Below the pieces are notes generated by a model that was not told the origin of the DNA, made no database searches, and was given only the letters and a program-made list of their open reading frames with translations. The translations under genes and the position numbers were made by a program. Positions 48,731 to 57,145 of a stretch of 64,000 nt of DNA are shown piece by piece (position 1 is the stretch's first letter; each line of letters opens with the position of its first letter). Location of the stretch: contig CAWCZO010000009.1 in the NCBI GenBank assembly GCA_963800065.1, positions 186,001 through 250,000 of the forward strand, given 5' to 3'. The DNA comes from CAWJFJ01 sp963800065. GTDB taxonomy: Bacteria > Actinomycetota > Acidimicrobiia > Acidimicrobiales > UBA8190.

Positions 48731-50113
48731 ATGAGCGAGCAGGGATGGTCCACGCTCGAGCCGGTGGCGGCCGAGGCGGCCCAGGGCCGCGCCGCCGGAG
48801 CTCTGGCCGCCGCCGGGCTCGGTCCGGGCGACCGGGTCGCCTTCTGCCTGCCGTCCTCCGCTTCGTTGCTGATCTGTGTCCTCGGGGCACTGAGACGGGG
48901 GATCGTCCCCGTGCTGCTGAACGCCACTCTCCTCCCGGCCGAAAGAGATGTCCTCGTCGCCGACGCCGAGCCCTCACTGACCGTCTTCGATGCCGCCGGC
49001 CTGGCCGCCCTCCTCGAGGGCCGGCGTGCCGAGATGGCGCCCTATCCGCTGGCCCGTCCCATGCACTACACATCGGGTACGACGGGGCGCGCCAAGGGGG
49101 TGTGGTCGGGGGTGCTCGACGAGGACACCGCCCGTCGGCTCTTCGAGGACGAAGCCGACCTGTGGGCGTTCGACGCGTCCGACACCCACCTGGTGTGCTC
49201 GCCCATGTACCACTCGGTGTCGGTTCGCTTCGCCGCCGCCACGCTCCTGCGCGGAGGGCGCCTGGTGATCCTCCCGCGTTTCGACGCCTCGGCCGCCGCC
49301 GCCGCCGTACGCCGGTACCGGCCCACGACCACGTTCCTGGCTCCCACCGCACTCCAGCGCCTGCTCGGGCATGACGACGCTGTCGAGAGCGCCGGTGCCA
49401 GCGGACTCTGGGACTCGTTCCGCCTCATCGTCCATGCCGGGTCGCCGTGCCCGCCGGCAGTCAAACGGGCTGCCCTGCGACGGGCGCGACCGGGGGCCGT
49501 CTGGGAGTTCTACGGATCCACCGAAGGGCAATTCACGGTCTGTGGGCCCGATGAATGGACGGCCCGCCCGGGCACGGTGGGACGGGCCCGTCCCGGTCGC
49601 CGGCTACAAGTCGATCCCGACGGAACGGTCTGGTGCCGAAGTCCGTCGTTCGCCCGCTTCCGATACTGGCACGACGACGACGCCACCGCCCGCGCCTGGC
49701 GGGGCGACGAATTCACGGTCGGCGACCTGGGGCGCCTCGACCCCGACGGCTATCTCTTCCTCGACGGCCGACGCGACGACCTGGTTATCACAGGCGGCGT
49801 CAACGTCTACCCCGCTGAAGTGGAGGCGGCCCTGGCCGAAGCCCCGGGCGTCGTCGAGGCGGCCGTCTTCGGCATCGCCGATGAGACGTGGGGCGAACGC
49901 GTGTGCGCCGCCGTCGTCGGTCCCGTGGACGAGGCCGCCCTGCGTCGTCACGTGGCCGACCGTCTGGCACCTTACAAGCGCCCCAAGACCTACTTCCGCG
50001 TCGACGAGCTGCCGCGCACAGCCACGGGCAAACTTCGCCGGCGGGCGCTGCCGTCGGTCCTCGGTCTCGACGGGCTGCCACCTGAACCCGGCGCCGGACC
50101 ATCAGCCCCTTGA
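48731..50113 (+). CDS. AMP-dependent acyl-CoA synthetase/ligase
   Basis: 460 residues from ATG 48731. ANL-superfamily motifs: YTSGTTGRAKGVWSG (P-loop; the usual K of SGTTGxPK is kept), WEFYGSTEGQFTVCG (A5 region), GDLGRLDPDGYLFLDGRRDDLVITGGVNVYPAEVEAAL (A7/A8) and catalytic Lys in LPRTATGKLRRRAL. The N-terminal domain is shorter than usual (family about 500-550). It activates a carboxylate as a CoA ester; substrate unknown. Followed 79 bases later by an aldehyde dehydrogenase, whose acid product could be its substrate. Confidence 0.88.
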   Translation: MSEQGWSTLEPVAAEAAQGRAAGALAAAGLGPGDRVAFCLPSSASLLICVLGALRRGIVPVLLNATLLPAERDVLVADAEPSLTVFDAAGLAALLEGRRAEMAPYPLARPMHYTSGTTGRAKGVWSGVLDEDTARRLFEDEADLWAFDASDTHLVCSPMYHSVSVRFAAATLLRGGRLVILPRFDASAAAAAVRRYRPTTTFLAPTALQRLLGHDDAVESAGASGLWDSFRLIVHAGSPCPPAVKRAALRRARPGAVWEFYGSTEGQFTVCGPDEWTARPGTVGRARPGRRLQVDPDGTVWCRSPSFARFRYWHDDDATARAWRGDEFTVGDLGRLDPDGYLFLDGRRDDLVITGGVNVYPAEVEAALAEAPGVVEAAVFGIADETWGERVCAAVVGPVDEAALRRHVADRLAPYKRPKTYFRVDELPRTATGKLRRRALPSVLGLDGLPPEPGAGPSAP

Positions 50114-50192
50114 GCCTCCGCGGAGGGCCTCCGCCGTCGCGTCGGGGCCTCCGACGTGCCGACCGGGGGCATCGTGGGGGAAGATCTGCGCC

Positions 50193-51557
50193 GTGCCCAT
50201 CGCCACTGTGAATCCAGCCACGGGTAAGACGGAGAGGACCTTCGAACCCCACGATGACAAGGAGGTGGAGGTCCGCCTGGCCCGGGCGGCCGAGGCGGCC
50301 GTCTCCTACCGGCAGACCACCTTCGCCGAACGGGCCCGGTGGGTGGTGACGGCGGCGGAGTTGCTCGAGGGGGAGATCCCCGAGGTGGCCCGGGTGATGA
50401 CCACCGAGATGGGCAAGACATTCGCCTCCGCCAAGGGCGAGGCGGCGAAATGTGCCAAGGGTCTGCGGTGGTTCGCCGAGCACGCCGAGGGATTCCTGGC
50501 CGCCGAGCCCGTCGACTCCGACGCCGCCGACAGCCGGGTGCTCTGGCGGCCGATGGGTCCCGTCCTGGCCGTGATGCCGTGGAACTTCCCGCTGTGGCAG
50601 GTGATGCGATTCGCCGCCCCCGCCCTCATGGCCGGCAACATCGGGTTGCTCAAGCACGCCTCCAACGTCCCCCAGACGGCCCTGCTGATCGAGGACCTTT
50701 TCCGACGGGCCGGCTTCCCACCCGGTGTCTTCCAGACCCTGCTCATCCCGGCCGACCGGGTGGCCGGACTGATCGAGGACCCGAGAGTCCGGGCGGTGAC
50801 CCTGACCGGTTCGGAGGAAGCCGGCCGTTCGGTGGCCGCCACAGCGGGGCGGGCCATCAAGAAGTCGGTCCTCGAGCTCGGCGGGAGCGATCCCTTCGTG
50901 GTGTTGCCGTCGGCCGACCTCGTCGCGGCGGTCAGTGTCGGTGTGACCGCCAGGGTCCAGAACAACGGCCAGAGCTGTATCGCCGCCAAGCGGTTCGTGG
51001 TCCACACCGACTGTTACGACGCCTTCGAGGAGGCCTTCGTCACGAGCATGGCCGGTCTGAACGTGGGCGACCCCATGGACAACGCCACGGAGGTCGGTCC
51101 CTTGGCCCTGGCGTCGGGGCGTGACGAAATCGTCGCTCTGGTCGACGACGCCCGGGACAAGGGAGCCACCGTCCTGTGCGGTGGTTCGCCCCCGGGGGGC
51201 CCCGGGTTCTTCTACCCACCCACCGTCATCGCCGGCATCAGACCGGACATGCGGGTGGCCACCGAGGAGGTGTTCGGGCCCGTCGCACTGCTCTACCGTG
51301 TCGAGGACGCCGGGGAAGCTCTCCGGGTGGCCAACGACACGGGATTCGGACTGGGGGCCAGCGTCTGGACGCGAGACGAGGGCGAGCGCCGGCGCTTCGT
51401 GGAAGGTCTGGACGTGGGCATGGTCTTCGTCAACGCCATGGTGGCCTCCACCCCCGAATTGCCCTTCGGGGGGACGAAGCGTTCCGGCTACGGACGGGAG
51501 CTCGCCGCCCTCGGGATCCGTGAGTTCTGCGAGGCCAAGAGCGTCTGGGAGGCGTAG
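50193..51557 (+). CDS. Aldehyde dehydrogenase, succinate-semialdehyde type (Sad/YneI-like)
   Basis: 454 residues from GTG 50193. MPWNFPLWQVMRFAAPALMAGN and LLKHASNVPQ at the coenzyme site, Glu in SVLELGGSDPFVVL and catalytic Cys in VQNNGQSCIAAKRFVV. The NNGQSCIAAKR active-site context is typical of NAD-dependent succinate semialdehyde dehydrogenases of the YneI group. After gamma-glutamyl-amine release, GABA breakdown would end in succinate semialdehyde, so this enzyme fits the inferred amine pathway. No GABA transaminase is seen in the window. Its stop lies five bases before the convergent marR stop. Confidence 0.87.
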   Translation: MPIATVNPATGKTERTFEPHDDKEVEVRLARAAEAAVSYRQTTFAERARWVVTAAELLEGEIPEVARVMTTEMGKTFASAKGEAAKCAKGLRWFAEHAEGFLAAEPVDSDAADSRVLWRPMGPVLAVMPWNFPLWQVMRFAAPALMAGNIGLLKHASNVPQTALLIEDLFRRAGFPPGVFQTLLIPADRVAGLIEDPRVRAVTLTGSEEAGRSVAATAGRAIKKSVLELGGSDPFVVLPSADLVAAVSVGVTARVQNNGQSCIAAKRFVVHTDCYDAFEEAFVTSMAGLNVGDPMDNATEVGPLALASGRDEIVALVDDARDKGATVLCGGSPPGGPGFFYPPTVIAGIRPDMRVATEEVFGPVALLYRVEDAGEALRVANDTGFGLGASVWTRDEGERRRFVEGLDVGMVFVNAMVASTPELPFGGTKRSGYGRELAALGIREFCEAKSVWEA

Positions 51558-51566
51558 GACCCCTAC
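51554..51566. terminator. Small hairpin between convergent stops
   Basis: GTAGG-ACC-CCTAC spans the TAG stops of the aldehyde dehydrogenase and the marR gene. Only a 5-base stem. Confidence 0.3.
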
Positions 51567-52093
51567 TCGTGCCAGCCGGGCATCCAGTGCAGCTCCGGGG
51601 AGTCACCGGTGGCGGCCGAGAGGAGCCGGAGGGAATCGACCAGGTCGCGCCTGGTGCCGAGGGGGATGGACCCGAGCAGCGCACATACGTCCGCCCGACG
51701 GCGGTTGATCACCTCCATCACCGTCGTCCGACCGGCGTCCGTCACCCCCAGGTTCACTTCTCGCCGGTCGAGCTCGTCGCGTGTGCGGGTGATGAGGCCC
51801 TTGCGCACCAGCCGGTCGCACATCCGGGTGGCCGTCGACGGGCTCACTCCCAGCGCATCGGCCAGGTCGGCGAGGCGCCGGGGTCCGCCGTCGCTGAGCA
51901 CGACCAGGGTCCGGTACTGCGGCAGGGTCACCGCCTCGCCACATTCGGTCAACGAGCGGATGGCGATGGCCACCATGGCCCGACTGGCATGGATGATCGC
52001 CTCGATGACCTCGTTGTCGTCGGGAACCGTCATCAGTGTGGCCTTCCCCTGAGACTCTTCCCCGACGACCCGTCGTCCCTTGGCGCGTTCCAT
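51563..52093 (-). CDS. MarR-family transcriptional regulator
   Basis: 176 residues from ATG 52093; ATG 52033 (MTVPDDNEVIEA) is an alternative with GGGAAGG upstream, and a longer start at 52171 is less likely. Winged helix: LPQYRTLVVLSDGGPRRLAD, then DALGVSPSTATRMCDRLVRKGL (recognition helix) and a wing RTRDELDRREVNLGVTDAG. It is convergent with the aldehyde dehydrogenase and lies upstream, same strand, of nothing obvious; the siroheme gene starts 124 bases further on the same strand. It may act on either flank. Confidence 0.83.
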   Translation of the reverse strand: MERAKGRRVVGEESQGKATLMTVPDDNEVIEAIIHASRAMVAIAIRSLTECGEAVTLPQYRTLVVLSDGGPRRLADLADALGVSPSTATRMCDRLVRKGLITRTRDELDRREVNLGVTDAGRTTVMEVINRRRADVCALLGSIPLGTRRDLVDSLRLLSAATGDSPELHWMPGWHE

Positions 52094-52216
52094 CGTCCCC
52101 CGACCGCCGCGTTCCACGCAGGAAGTATGGCGTATGTCGACCGTTCGAGGTCGAGTACATCGGGGCCGCACCCGGCATCCGCCGTCGTGGTGCCTGGAGA
52201 GGGTCGAAGGTGGGGT

Positions 52217-52903
52217 TCAGCCCCGATCACACCGAGCCGGCGTGGCGCTGTCGACGGCGGCGTCGAGGAGGAGGCCCGCCTCGGCAAGGTTCCCCTCCCT
52301 CACCAGGGCGGGGAGCGGACCGTCGAGAAGGGCCTCCCAGTCGACGGACTCGGTGGTCGCCCCCCGGGAGTGGATGCGCTGGCGGGCATCGTCGAGAAGC
52401 GAGGCCAGGGCACCGAGCCCGGGACCGACGGCTTCGGCGATCCTCCGGCGGAGCCACGAGGCCAGGGCGGGGCTGGCCCCCCCGGTGGAGATGGCCACAC
52501 TGACGGACCCGTCTCGGCTCACGGCGGGAAGGACGAAGGAGCAGTGATCGGGATCGTCGGCGCTGTTCACCCAGACCCCCGCCTCATCGGCGTCGTGGGA
52601 CACGGAGGCGTCGACCGACGGATCTCCCGTGGCCGTGACGACCAGCCGGTAGCCAGCGGCCTCTCCGGGGCTGTAGGGCCGCAAATGGACCGTCAGGTGA
52701 GGGCCACGGAGACGGGCGAAGACGCCGTCGCCGGCCAGGAGGCCGAGGGCCACGTGCGCCTCAGGGGCGACGACGGTGACGGCGGCACCGCAGCCGAGCA
52801 GGCCGGCGATCTTGCGGGCGGCCACCCGGCCCCCGCCCACCACCAGGCAGGGACGGTCGGCGACGATGAGGCCGACGGGGTACAAGTCGGCTTCGATGCC
52901 CAT
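52217..52903 (-). CDS. Precorrin-2 dehydrogenase / siroheme synthase (Met8/CysG N-domain type)
   Basis: 228 residues. YPVGLIVADRPCLVVGGGRVAARKIAGLL is the NAD-binding start of Met8/CysG-B. RLVVTATGDPSVDASVSHDADEAGVWVNSADDPDHCSFVLPAVSRDGSVSVAISTGGASPALA contains the catalytic Asp region and the GGASPALA motif. It makes sirohydrochlorin and inserts iron to give siroheme, the cofactor of the sulfite reductase at 53757. No uroporphyrin methyltransferase domain is attached. Divergent from cysH across about 135 bases, so both probably share control. Confidence 0.92.
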   Translation of the reverse strand: MGIEADLYPVGLIVADRPCLVVGGGRVAARKIAGLLGCGAAVTVVAPEAHVALGLLAGDGVFARLRGPHLTVHLRPYSPGEAAGYRLVVTATGDPSVDASVSHDADEAGVWVNSADDPDHCSFVLPAVSRDGSVSVAISTGGASPALASWLRRRIAEAVGPGLGALASLLDDARQRIHSRGATTESVDWEALLDGPLPALVREGNLAEAGLLLDAAVDSATPARCDRG

Positions 52904-52954
52904 GCCTACCTCACCGGTCGCAAAAGGGGTGAAATGTTGATCTAATTAGTCACC

Positions 52955-52961
52955 TATAGTA
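52955..52961. promoter_or_regulatory. Overlapping divergent -10 elements for siroheme gene and cysH operon
   Basis: TATAGT (plus, 52955-52960) and TACTAT (minus, 52956-52961) overlap in an AT-rich patch. The minus-strand version TACTAT-AGGT resembles the suf promoter (TACTAT-ct-AGGT at 24259). Such overlap suggests mutually exclusive or jointly repressed transcription. Confidence 0.4.
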
Positions 52962-53038
52962 GTACGGGAGCGAAGAGATACACCGTGGCCGGGGCGTCGG
53001 CGCCCAGTCAGGGCAATCGGGGGCGGGGGGAGCCGGCA

Positions 53039-53755
53039 ATGAGTTGTTCGAAGGCTGGGGAAGACGAAGGGGACGACATCGTGGCCACAAGCGCCGAAAT
53101 CGAGATCGAGCCGCAGGAGATCGAGGCCCGTGCCTACGAATTCGAGACGGCCCCCGCCGGCAAGGTCATCGCCTGGGCGGTCGAGCGGTTCCGGGACGGC
53201 GTCTCGCTGGCCTGCTCCTTTCAGGATTGCGTCATCGTCGAGTTGGCCGTCCAGGTCGACCCGGCCATCGAGGTTCTCTTCCTCGACACCGGCTTCCACT
53301 TTCCGGAGACTCTGGCCTACGTCGAGGACGTCCGCCGCCGGTACGACCTGAACCTCCGCGTCCTCACCCCCGGTCCCGAGGCTGACGACTTTCCGTGCGG
53401 CAGCGATCGTTGTTGCGAGATGCGCAAGGTGGCGCCCCTCGACCGGGCTCTGGAGGGACGGCAGGCGTGGATGACCGGCCTCAAACGCGTCGACGCCCTC
53501 ACCCGGGCGGCGACCCCGATTGTGTCGTGGGACGATACCCGCCGTCTGGTCAAGGTGAATCCGCTGGCCACCTGGACCGACGAGGATGTGACGCAGTACG
53601 CCGCTGACCACGGTCTCCCCGTCCACCCCCTGATCCCGCGCGGCTATCTGTCGATCGGGTGTGCTCCGACCACGCGACCGGTGGCACCGGGCGAGGACCC
53701 CCGCGCCGGTCGGTGGGCGGGCAGCAACAAGACCGAATGCGGTTTGCACATCTGA
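53039..53755 (+). CDS. cysH: Adenylylsulfate (APS) reductase, CysH family, with altered Fe-S motif
   Basis: 238 residues from ATG 53039, with GGGAG upstream. It reduces APS (or PAPS) to sulfite. SLACSFQDCVIVELA and VLFLDTGFHFPET are the nucleotide-binding motifs; DRCCEMRKVAPL gives the CC pair (125,126) of Fe-S APS reductases; the C-terminal ECGLH holds the catalytic Cys234. The second Fe-S half is normally C-x2-C in IGC-x-PCTR; here it reads IGCAPTTRP, so Cys208 is present but Thr211 replaces the fourth ligand. It leads the sulfite reductase operon and ends one base before its ATG. Confidence 0.92.
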   Translation: MSCSKAGEDEGDDIVATSAEIEIEPQEIEARAYEFETAPAGKVIAWAVERFRDGVSLACSFQDCVIVELAVQVDPAIEVLFLDTGFHFPETLAYVEDVRRRYDLNLRVLTPGPEADDFPCGSDRCCEMRKVAPLDRALEGRQAWMTGLKRVDALTRAATPIVSWDDTRRLVKVNPLATWTDEDVTQYAADHGLPVHPLIPRGYLSIGCAPTTRPVAPGEDPRAGRWAGSNKTECGLHI

Positions 53756-53756
53756 T

Positions 53757-55526
53757 ATGGCGCGCCGGCGGGACTACCCGCTCGGGGTCGAGTTCCGCGG
53801 CAACGAGCGCTCCATGCACTTCGTCAGGCCGTATCGCAAGGTCGGTGAGCTGAACCAGGTCGAACGCTGGAAGCTCGATCGTCATCCCCTCGAGGTGGCC
53901 GATGCCGTGATCGAGCGCTACGCCCAAGAGGGCGTCGGAGCCATCGGTCAGGTGGCGGGGGAGCAGGAGAGGCTCAAGTGGGTCGGTCTCTATCCTCAAC
54001 GCCAGGGTGGCGACGCCTTCATGATGCGGGTGAAGGTGCCAGGGGGCAGGTTGACGGCGGATCAGGCGCGCGAGATCGGTATCGCCGCCGAGGCCTATGG
54101 CGAAGGACCCGACGACAGTCCCGTCTTCGGAAACCGCTACGCCGACATCACCACCAGACAGACCATCCAGATCCACTGGATCCGGATCGCCGACGTCCCG
54201 AGAATCTGGGAGCGGTTCGCCGACGTCGGTCTCACCACCGTTCAGGCTTGCGGAGATTCCGCCCGAAACGTGTTGTGCTGCCCGGTGTCGGGTGTCGACG
54301 CCCACGAAATCTTCGACGCCCTGCCGGTGGCCCTCGAAGTCTCGGCGTTCTTCACGGGGAACCGCGACTATGCCAACCTGCCCCGGAAATTCAAGATCAG
54401 TGTGACTGGGTGCGTGGAGGACTGCGTCGCAGCCGAGATCAACGACATCGGCCTCTGGCCGGCGCGTGCGGCTGACGGGACCGTCGGCTTCAACGTCCTG
54501 GCCGGCGGAGGCCTCTCCGACGGCGAGCGTATGGCGTCCGATATCGATGTATTCATCGTGCCCGAACAGGCCGTCGAGCTGACCCGTGCGATCGCCCAGA
54601 TCTTCGGCGAGCTGGGCAACCGCGAGAACCGGGGCCTGGCCCGCATGCGCTACCTCGTGCAGGAGTTGGGAGCGGAGGGTTTCCGCACCGAACTGGCGGC
54701 GCGTACCCGGTTCGCGTTGGACCACGCCGGCGAGAGCCTGACGCGTCGCCACCGCGGCGATCATGTCGGCGTCCACCCGCAACGTCAGGCCGGACTCGTC
54801 TACGTGGGTTGTTCGGTTCCCGTGGGAAGGATGTCGGGAATCGAACTGGTGGAAGCGGCCCGGTTGGCGACGGCCTACGGGGACGGCACCGTCCGGCTCG
54901 GCTCCGACCAGAATTTCGTCCTCAGCGGTGTGACTGAGGGAGACGTCGACCGGTTGCTCGACGAAGAGCTTCTCCAGAAGTACTCACCGACCCCCGGGCC
55001 CTTCGAGCGGGGCGTGGTGGCGTGCACAGGGAGCGAGTTCTGCCGCTTCGCCGTGGTGGAAACCAAGGAACGCGCCGTGACCTGGGCCCGCTGGCTCGAC
55101 TCCGAGCTGGCGACGCACGCCGCCGATGGTCACGGCAACGGCAACGGCAAACGACAGGGGCGAGACGACGACGCCGGCGTCATCCGGATGCATTTCTCGG
55201 GGTGCCCGGCGTCGTGCGCCCAACCGCAGATCGCCGACGTGGGATTCCGGGGCGACACCGCCCACGTGGGCGACCACCTGGTGGAGGCCGTCGACATCGG
55301 CCTCGGTGGATCCCTCGGGTCCGACGCCGCCTTCATCGACTGGATCGACGGGGCCCGCCCCGTCGACGACGTTCCCCAGGCCCTCTTGCGCGTGGTGACG
55401 CGCTACCAGGCCGAGCGACGCAGCGGCGAGGCGTTCCACAATTGGGCCCGCCGCATCCCGAACGACGAGTTGCGGGCCACCCTGTCGGGGATGGAAACGG
55501 AGCTCGGCGCCGGAGCGCGACCGTGA
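53757..55526 (+). CDS. Siroheme/[4Fe-4S] sulfite reductase (nitrite/sulfite reductase family)
   Basis: 589 residues. Duplicated nitrite/sulfite reductase halves: RQTIQIHWIRIADVPRIWER and GDSARNVLCCPVSG in the first, SDQNFVLSGVTEGDVDRL in the second. The siroheme-Fe-S ligands are C423, C429 (CTGSEFC) and C483, C487 (SGCPASC). No flavin or NADPH domain is attached, so an external donor is needed. Ferredoxin-type SirA/NirA is the nearest class. Context (cysH upstream, siroheme synthase divergent) favours sulfite over nitrite. Its stop overlaps the GTG of an FrhB-type subunit, the likely donor. Confidence 0.9.
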   Translation: MARRRDYPLGVEFRGNERSMHFVRPYRKVGELNQVERWKLDRHPLEVADAVIERYAQEGVGAIGQVAGEQERLKWVGLYPQRQGGDAFMMRVKVPGGRLTADQAREIGIAAEAYGEGPDDSPVFGNRYADITTRQTIQIHWIRIADVPRIWERFADVGLTTVQACGDSARNVLCCPVSGVDAHEIFDALPVALEVSAFFTGNRDYANLPRKFKISVTGCVEDCVAAEINDIGLWPARAADGTVGFNVLAGGGLSDGERMASDIDVFIVPEQAVELTRAIAQIFGELGNRENRGLARMRYLVQELGAEGFRTELAARTRFALDHAGESLTRRHRGDHVGVHPQRQAGLVYVGCSVPVGRMSGIELVEAARLATAYGDGTVRLGSDQNFVLSGVTEGDVDRLLDEELLQKYSPTPGPFERGVVACTGSEFCRFAVVETKERAVTWARWLDSELATHAADGHGNGNGKRQGRDDDAGVIRMHFSGCPASCAQPQIADVGFRGDTAHVGDHLVEAVDIGLGGSLGSDAAFIDWIDGARPVDDVPQALLRVVTRYQAERRSGEAFHNWARRIPNDELRATLSGMETELGAGARP

Positions 55527-56788
55527 AGGGTTTCCGCATCCGCGAGGAGATGAACGGAGTCGAGGAGCCTCCCGGTAAGACGTGGTTCTGGGAGCTCGAG
55601 GCCGGGGTCATCTTCGCCGACCGTTGCATCCAGTGCGGTACGTGCGTGGCGGTGTGCCCGTCCAACTCGATCGGAGTCAACGCCGACAGCGGGCTTCCCG
55701 AGCTCGTCAAGCTGTGCACCGGGTGCTCCCTGTGCTGGGACTTCTGTCCCCGGGGTGGACTGCGCTACGAAGCCCTGTGGCCCCCGTCGACGCCCTCGGC
55801 CGAGGCGGCCGAGGCCCCGGTGGTGGTGAAGGCCGATGCGGCCGACACTTACTGGAAGCTGACCGGTGGACCGCCGGGCGACGGCCTGGGGGCGGTGACG
55901 CACAGTTACGCCGTGCGGGCCGGGGCCAGGGCGGACGATGCCCAGGACGGCGGGGTGGTCACGGCCATGCTTCTGGCCCTTCTGGCCGGGGGTGACATCG
56001 ACGGCGCCCTCGTCTCGAAGCCGAGTGCCGATCCGGCTGAGCCATGGAAGGGGATCGCCACGGTGGCCACGACGGCCAAGGAGATCACCGCCGCCGCCGG
56101 CAGCTACTACAACCAGACCATGGCGCTGGCCGAGCTGGACCTTAGTCGTTACGACCTGCCGGCCAAGCCCCGGTTGGCCGTGGTCGGTACCCCCTGCGAG
56201 ATCCAGGGCATCAGAGCCATGCAGGCCCGCCGTTGGCCCACCGGCGCACACCGGGTCGACGCCGTCGTTCTGACGATCGCCCTGCTGTGTACGAAGAGCT
56301 TCGACTACGAAGCACTGATGCTGCGGGAACTGCGTGACAAGCGGGGTCTCGATCTCGACCGGGTGAGCAAGGTCGACGTGATCCACGGCCGTATGATCGT
56401 GGAGTACCGTGACGGCGACGTGGCCGTGGACGAGCCGGTCAAGGATTTCCACGGTGCGGCCCTCAAAGGTTGTGATGAATGTGCCGACTTCCTGGGTCGC
56501 GGCGCCGACCTTTCGATCGGCAGTGTCGGCTCGATGTCCGGATGGTCGAGCGTCCTGGTACGGACGGAGGCCGGGAGGCTGGCATTCGAGCGTGCCCGGG
56601 GGCGACTCGACGTCCGGGACCTCGACGACCCGGAGGCACTGTGGAAGCTCGACCGGTTGGACAAGAGGGTGGCTGAGCGGACGCTCCAACGCAAGCTCGA
56701 TCCCGACGCCCCGATGTTCATCGACTTCGCCGAGCACGTCAGTCTCTACAGCGGTACCGACCGGGCCCCGGTGGTGAGGGACAGGTGA
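55523..56788 (+). CDS. Ferredoxin-FrhB fusion, probable F420H2-oxidising subunit of sulfite reductase
   Basis: 421 residues from GTG 55523, overlapping the sulfite reductase stop. Two [4Fe-4S] motifs: C35-x2-C38-x2-C41-x3-C45 (CIQCGTCVAVCP) and C65-x2-C68-x2-C71-x3-C75 (CTGCSLCWDFCP). The rest is a coenzyme F420 hydrogenase/dehydrogenase beta (FrhB) domain: QDGGVVTAMLLALL, VVGTPCEIQGIRAMQ, ALLCTKSFDYEALML, GCDECADFLGRGADLSIGSVGS. FrhB proteins oxidise F420H2 with FAD and Fe-S. Methanogen Fsr fuses the same kind of module to a sulfite reductase. I infer that electrons flow from F420H2 to the partner at 53757. Confidence 0.88.
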   Translation: MKGFRIREEMNGVEEPPGKTWFWELEAGVIFADRCIQCGTCVAVCPSNSIGVNADSGLPELVKLCTGCSLCWDFCPRGGLRYEALWPPSTPSAEAAEAPVVVKADAADTYWKLTGGPPGDGLGAVTHSYAVRAGARADDAQDGGVVTAMLLALLAGGDIDGALVSKPSADPAEPWKGIATVATTAKEITAAAGSYYNQTMALAELDLSRYDLPAKPRLAVVGTPCEIQGIRAMQARRWPTGAHRVDAVVLTIALLCTKSFDYEALMLRELRDKRGLDLDRVSKVDVIHGRMIVEYRDGDVAVDEPVKDFHGAALKGCDECADFLGRGADLSIGSVGSMSGWSSVLVRTEAGRLAFERARGRLDVRDLDDPEALWKLDRLDKRVAERTLQRKLDPDAPMFIDFAEHVSLYSGTDRAPVVRDR

Positions 56789-57108
56789 GCGTCTTCCTGG
56801 AGCCGACTGAGGGTGTCCACCTCGAGCACATCGACGAACCCCTCGACATACGCCACGGGCTTCGCCAGGCCCTCCTCGACGGGGCCGACTGGCGCGAGGG
56901 GTTCAGCAGCGACATCTGCATCGGTGTGGTCCTGTGGGAGCGGTGGCGCCCGGCCCTCGAACCGGTGGGGATGGACCGCGAGGCCTTCATCGACGTGGTC
57001 GTCGGCTACGGCCGGGAGCTCTGGCTCTGGTTGATGGGTGAACGCCAGTGGGACGAATTCCTGGTCGGACTGGCCGGGCGGGTCCGCCGCCGCCTGCCCG
57101 AGCGCTGA
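56785..57108 (+). CDS. Unknown protein ending the sulfite reductase operon
   Basis: 107 residues from GTG 56785, overlapping the FrhB stop. Not recognised. It is acidic at first (SVFLEPTEGVHLEHIDEPLD), with a Trp-rich middle (DWREGFSSDICIGVVLWERW), a predicted amphipathic helix (VVGYGRELWLWLMGERQWDE) and a basic end. No Cys pair, signal peptide or clear membrane span. The tight coupling to the FrhB gene implies a small accessory subunit or assembly factor of the reductase. This is inference. Confidence 0.7.
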   Translation: MSVFLEPTEGVHLEHIDEPLDIRHGLRQALLDGADWREGFSSDICIGVVLWERWRPALEPVGMDREAFIDVVVGYGRELWLWLMGERQWDEFLVGLAGRVRRRLPER

Positions 57109-57145
57109 CCCGTCGGCCTTCGGGTTCGGGCGCCCGCCGGGCTCG

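Noticed and set aside
49371..50192. Long frame ahead of the aldehyde dehydrogenase
   Set aside because: It overlaps the acyl-CoA ligase in another frame. The family N-terminus (VNPATGKTERTFEP) begins just after GTG 50193.
53757..55526. Assignment as ferredoxin-nitrite reductase
   Set aside because: The family cannot be split by eye, but cysH is upstream, siroheme synthesis is divergent and no nitrate genes are seen, so sulfite is preferred.
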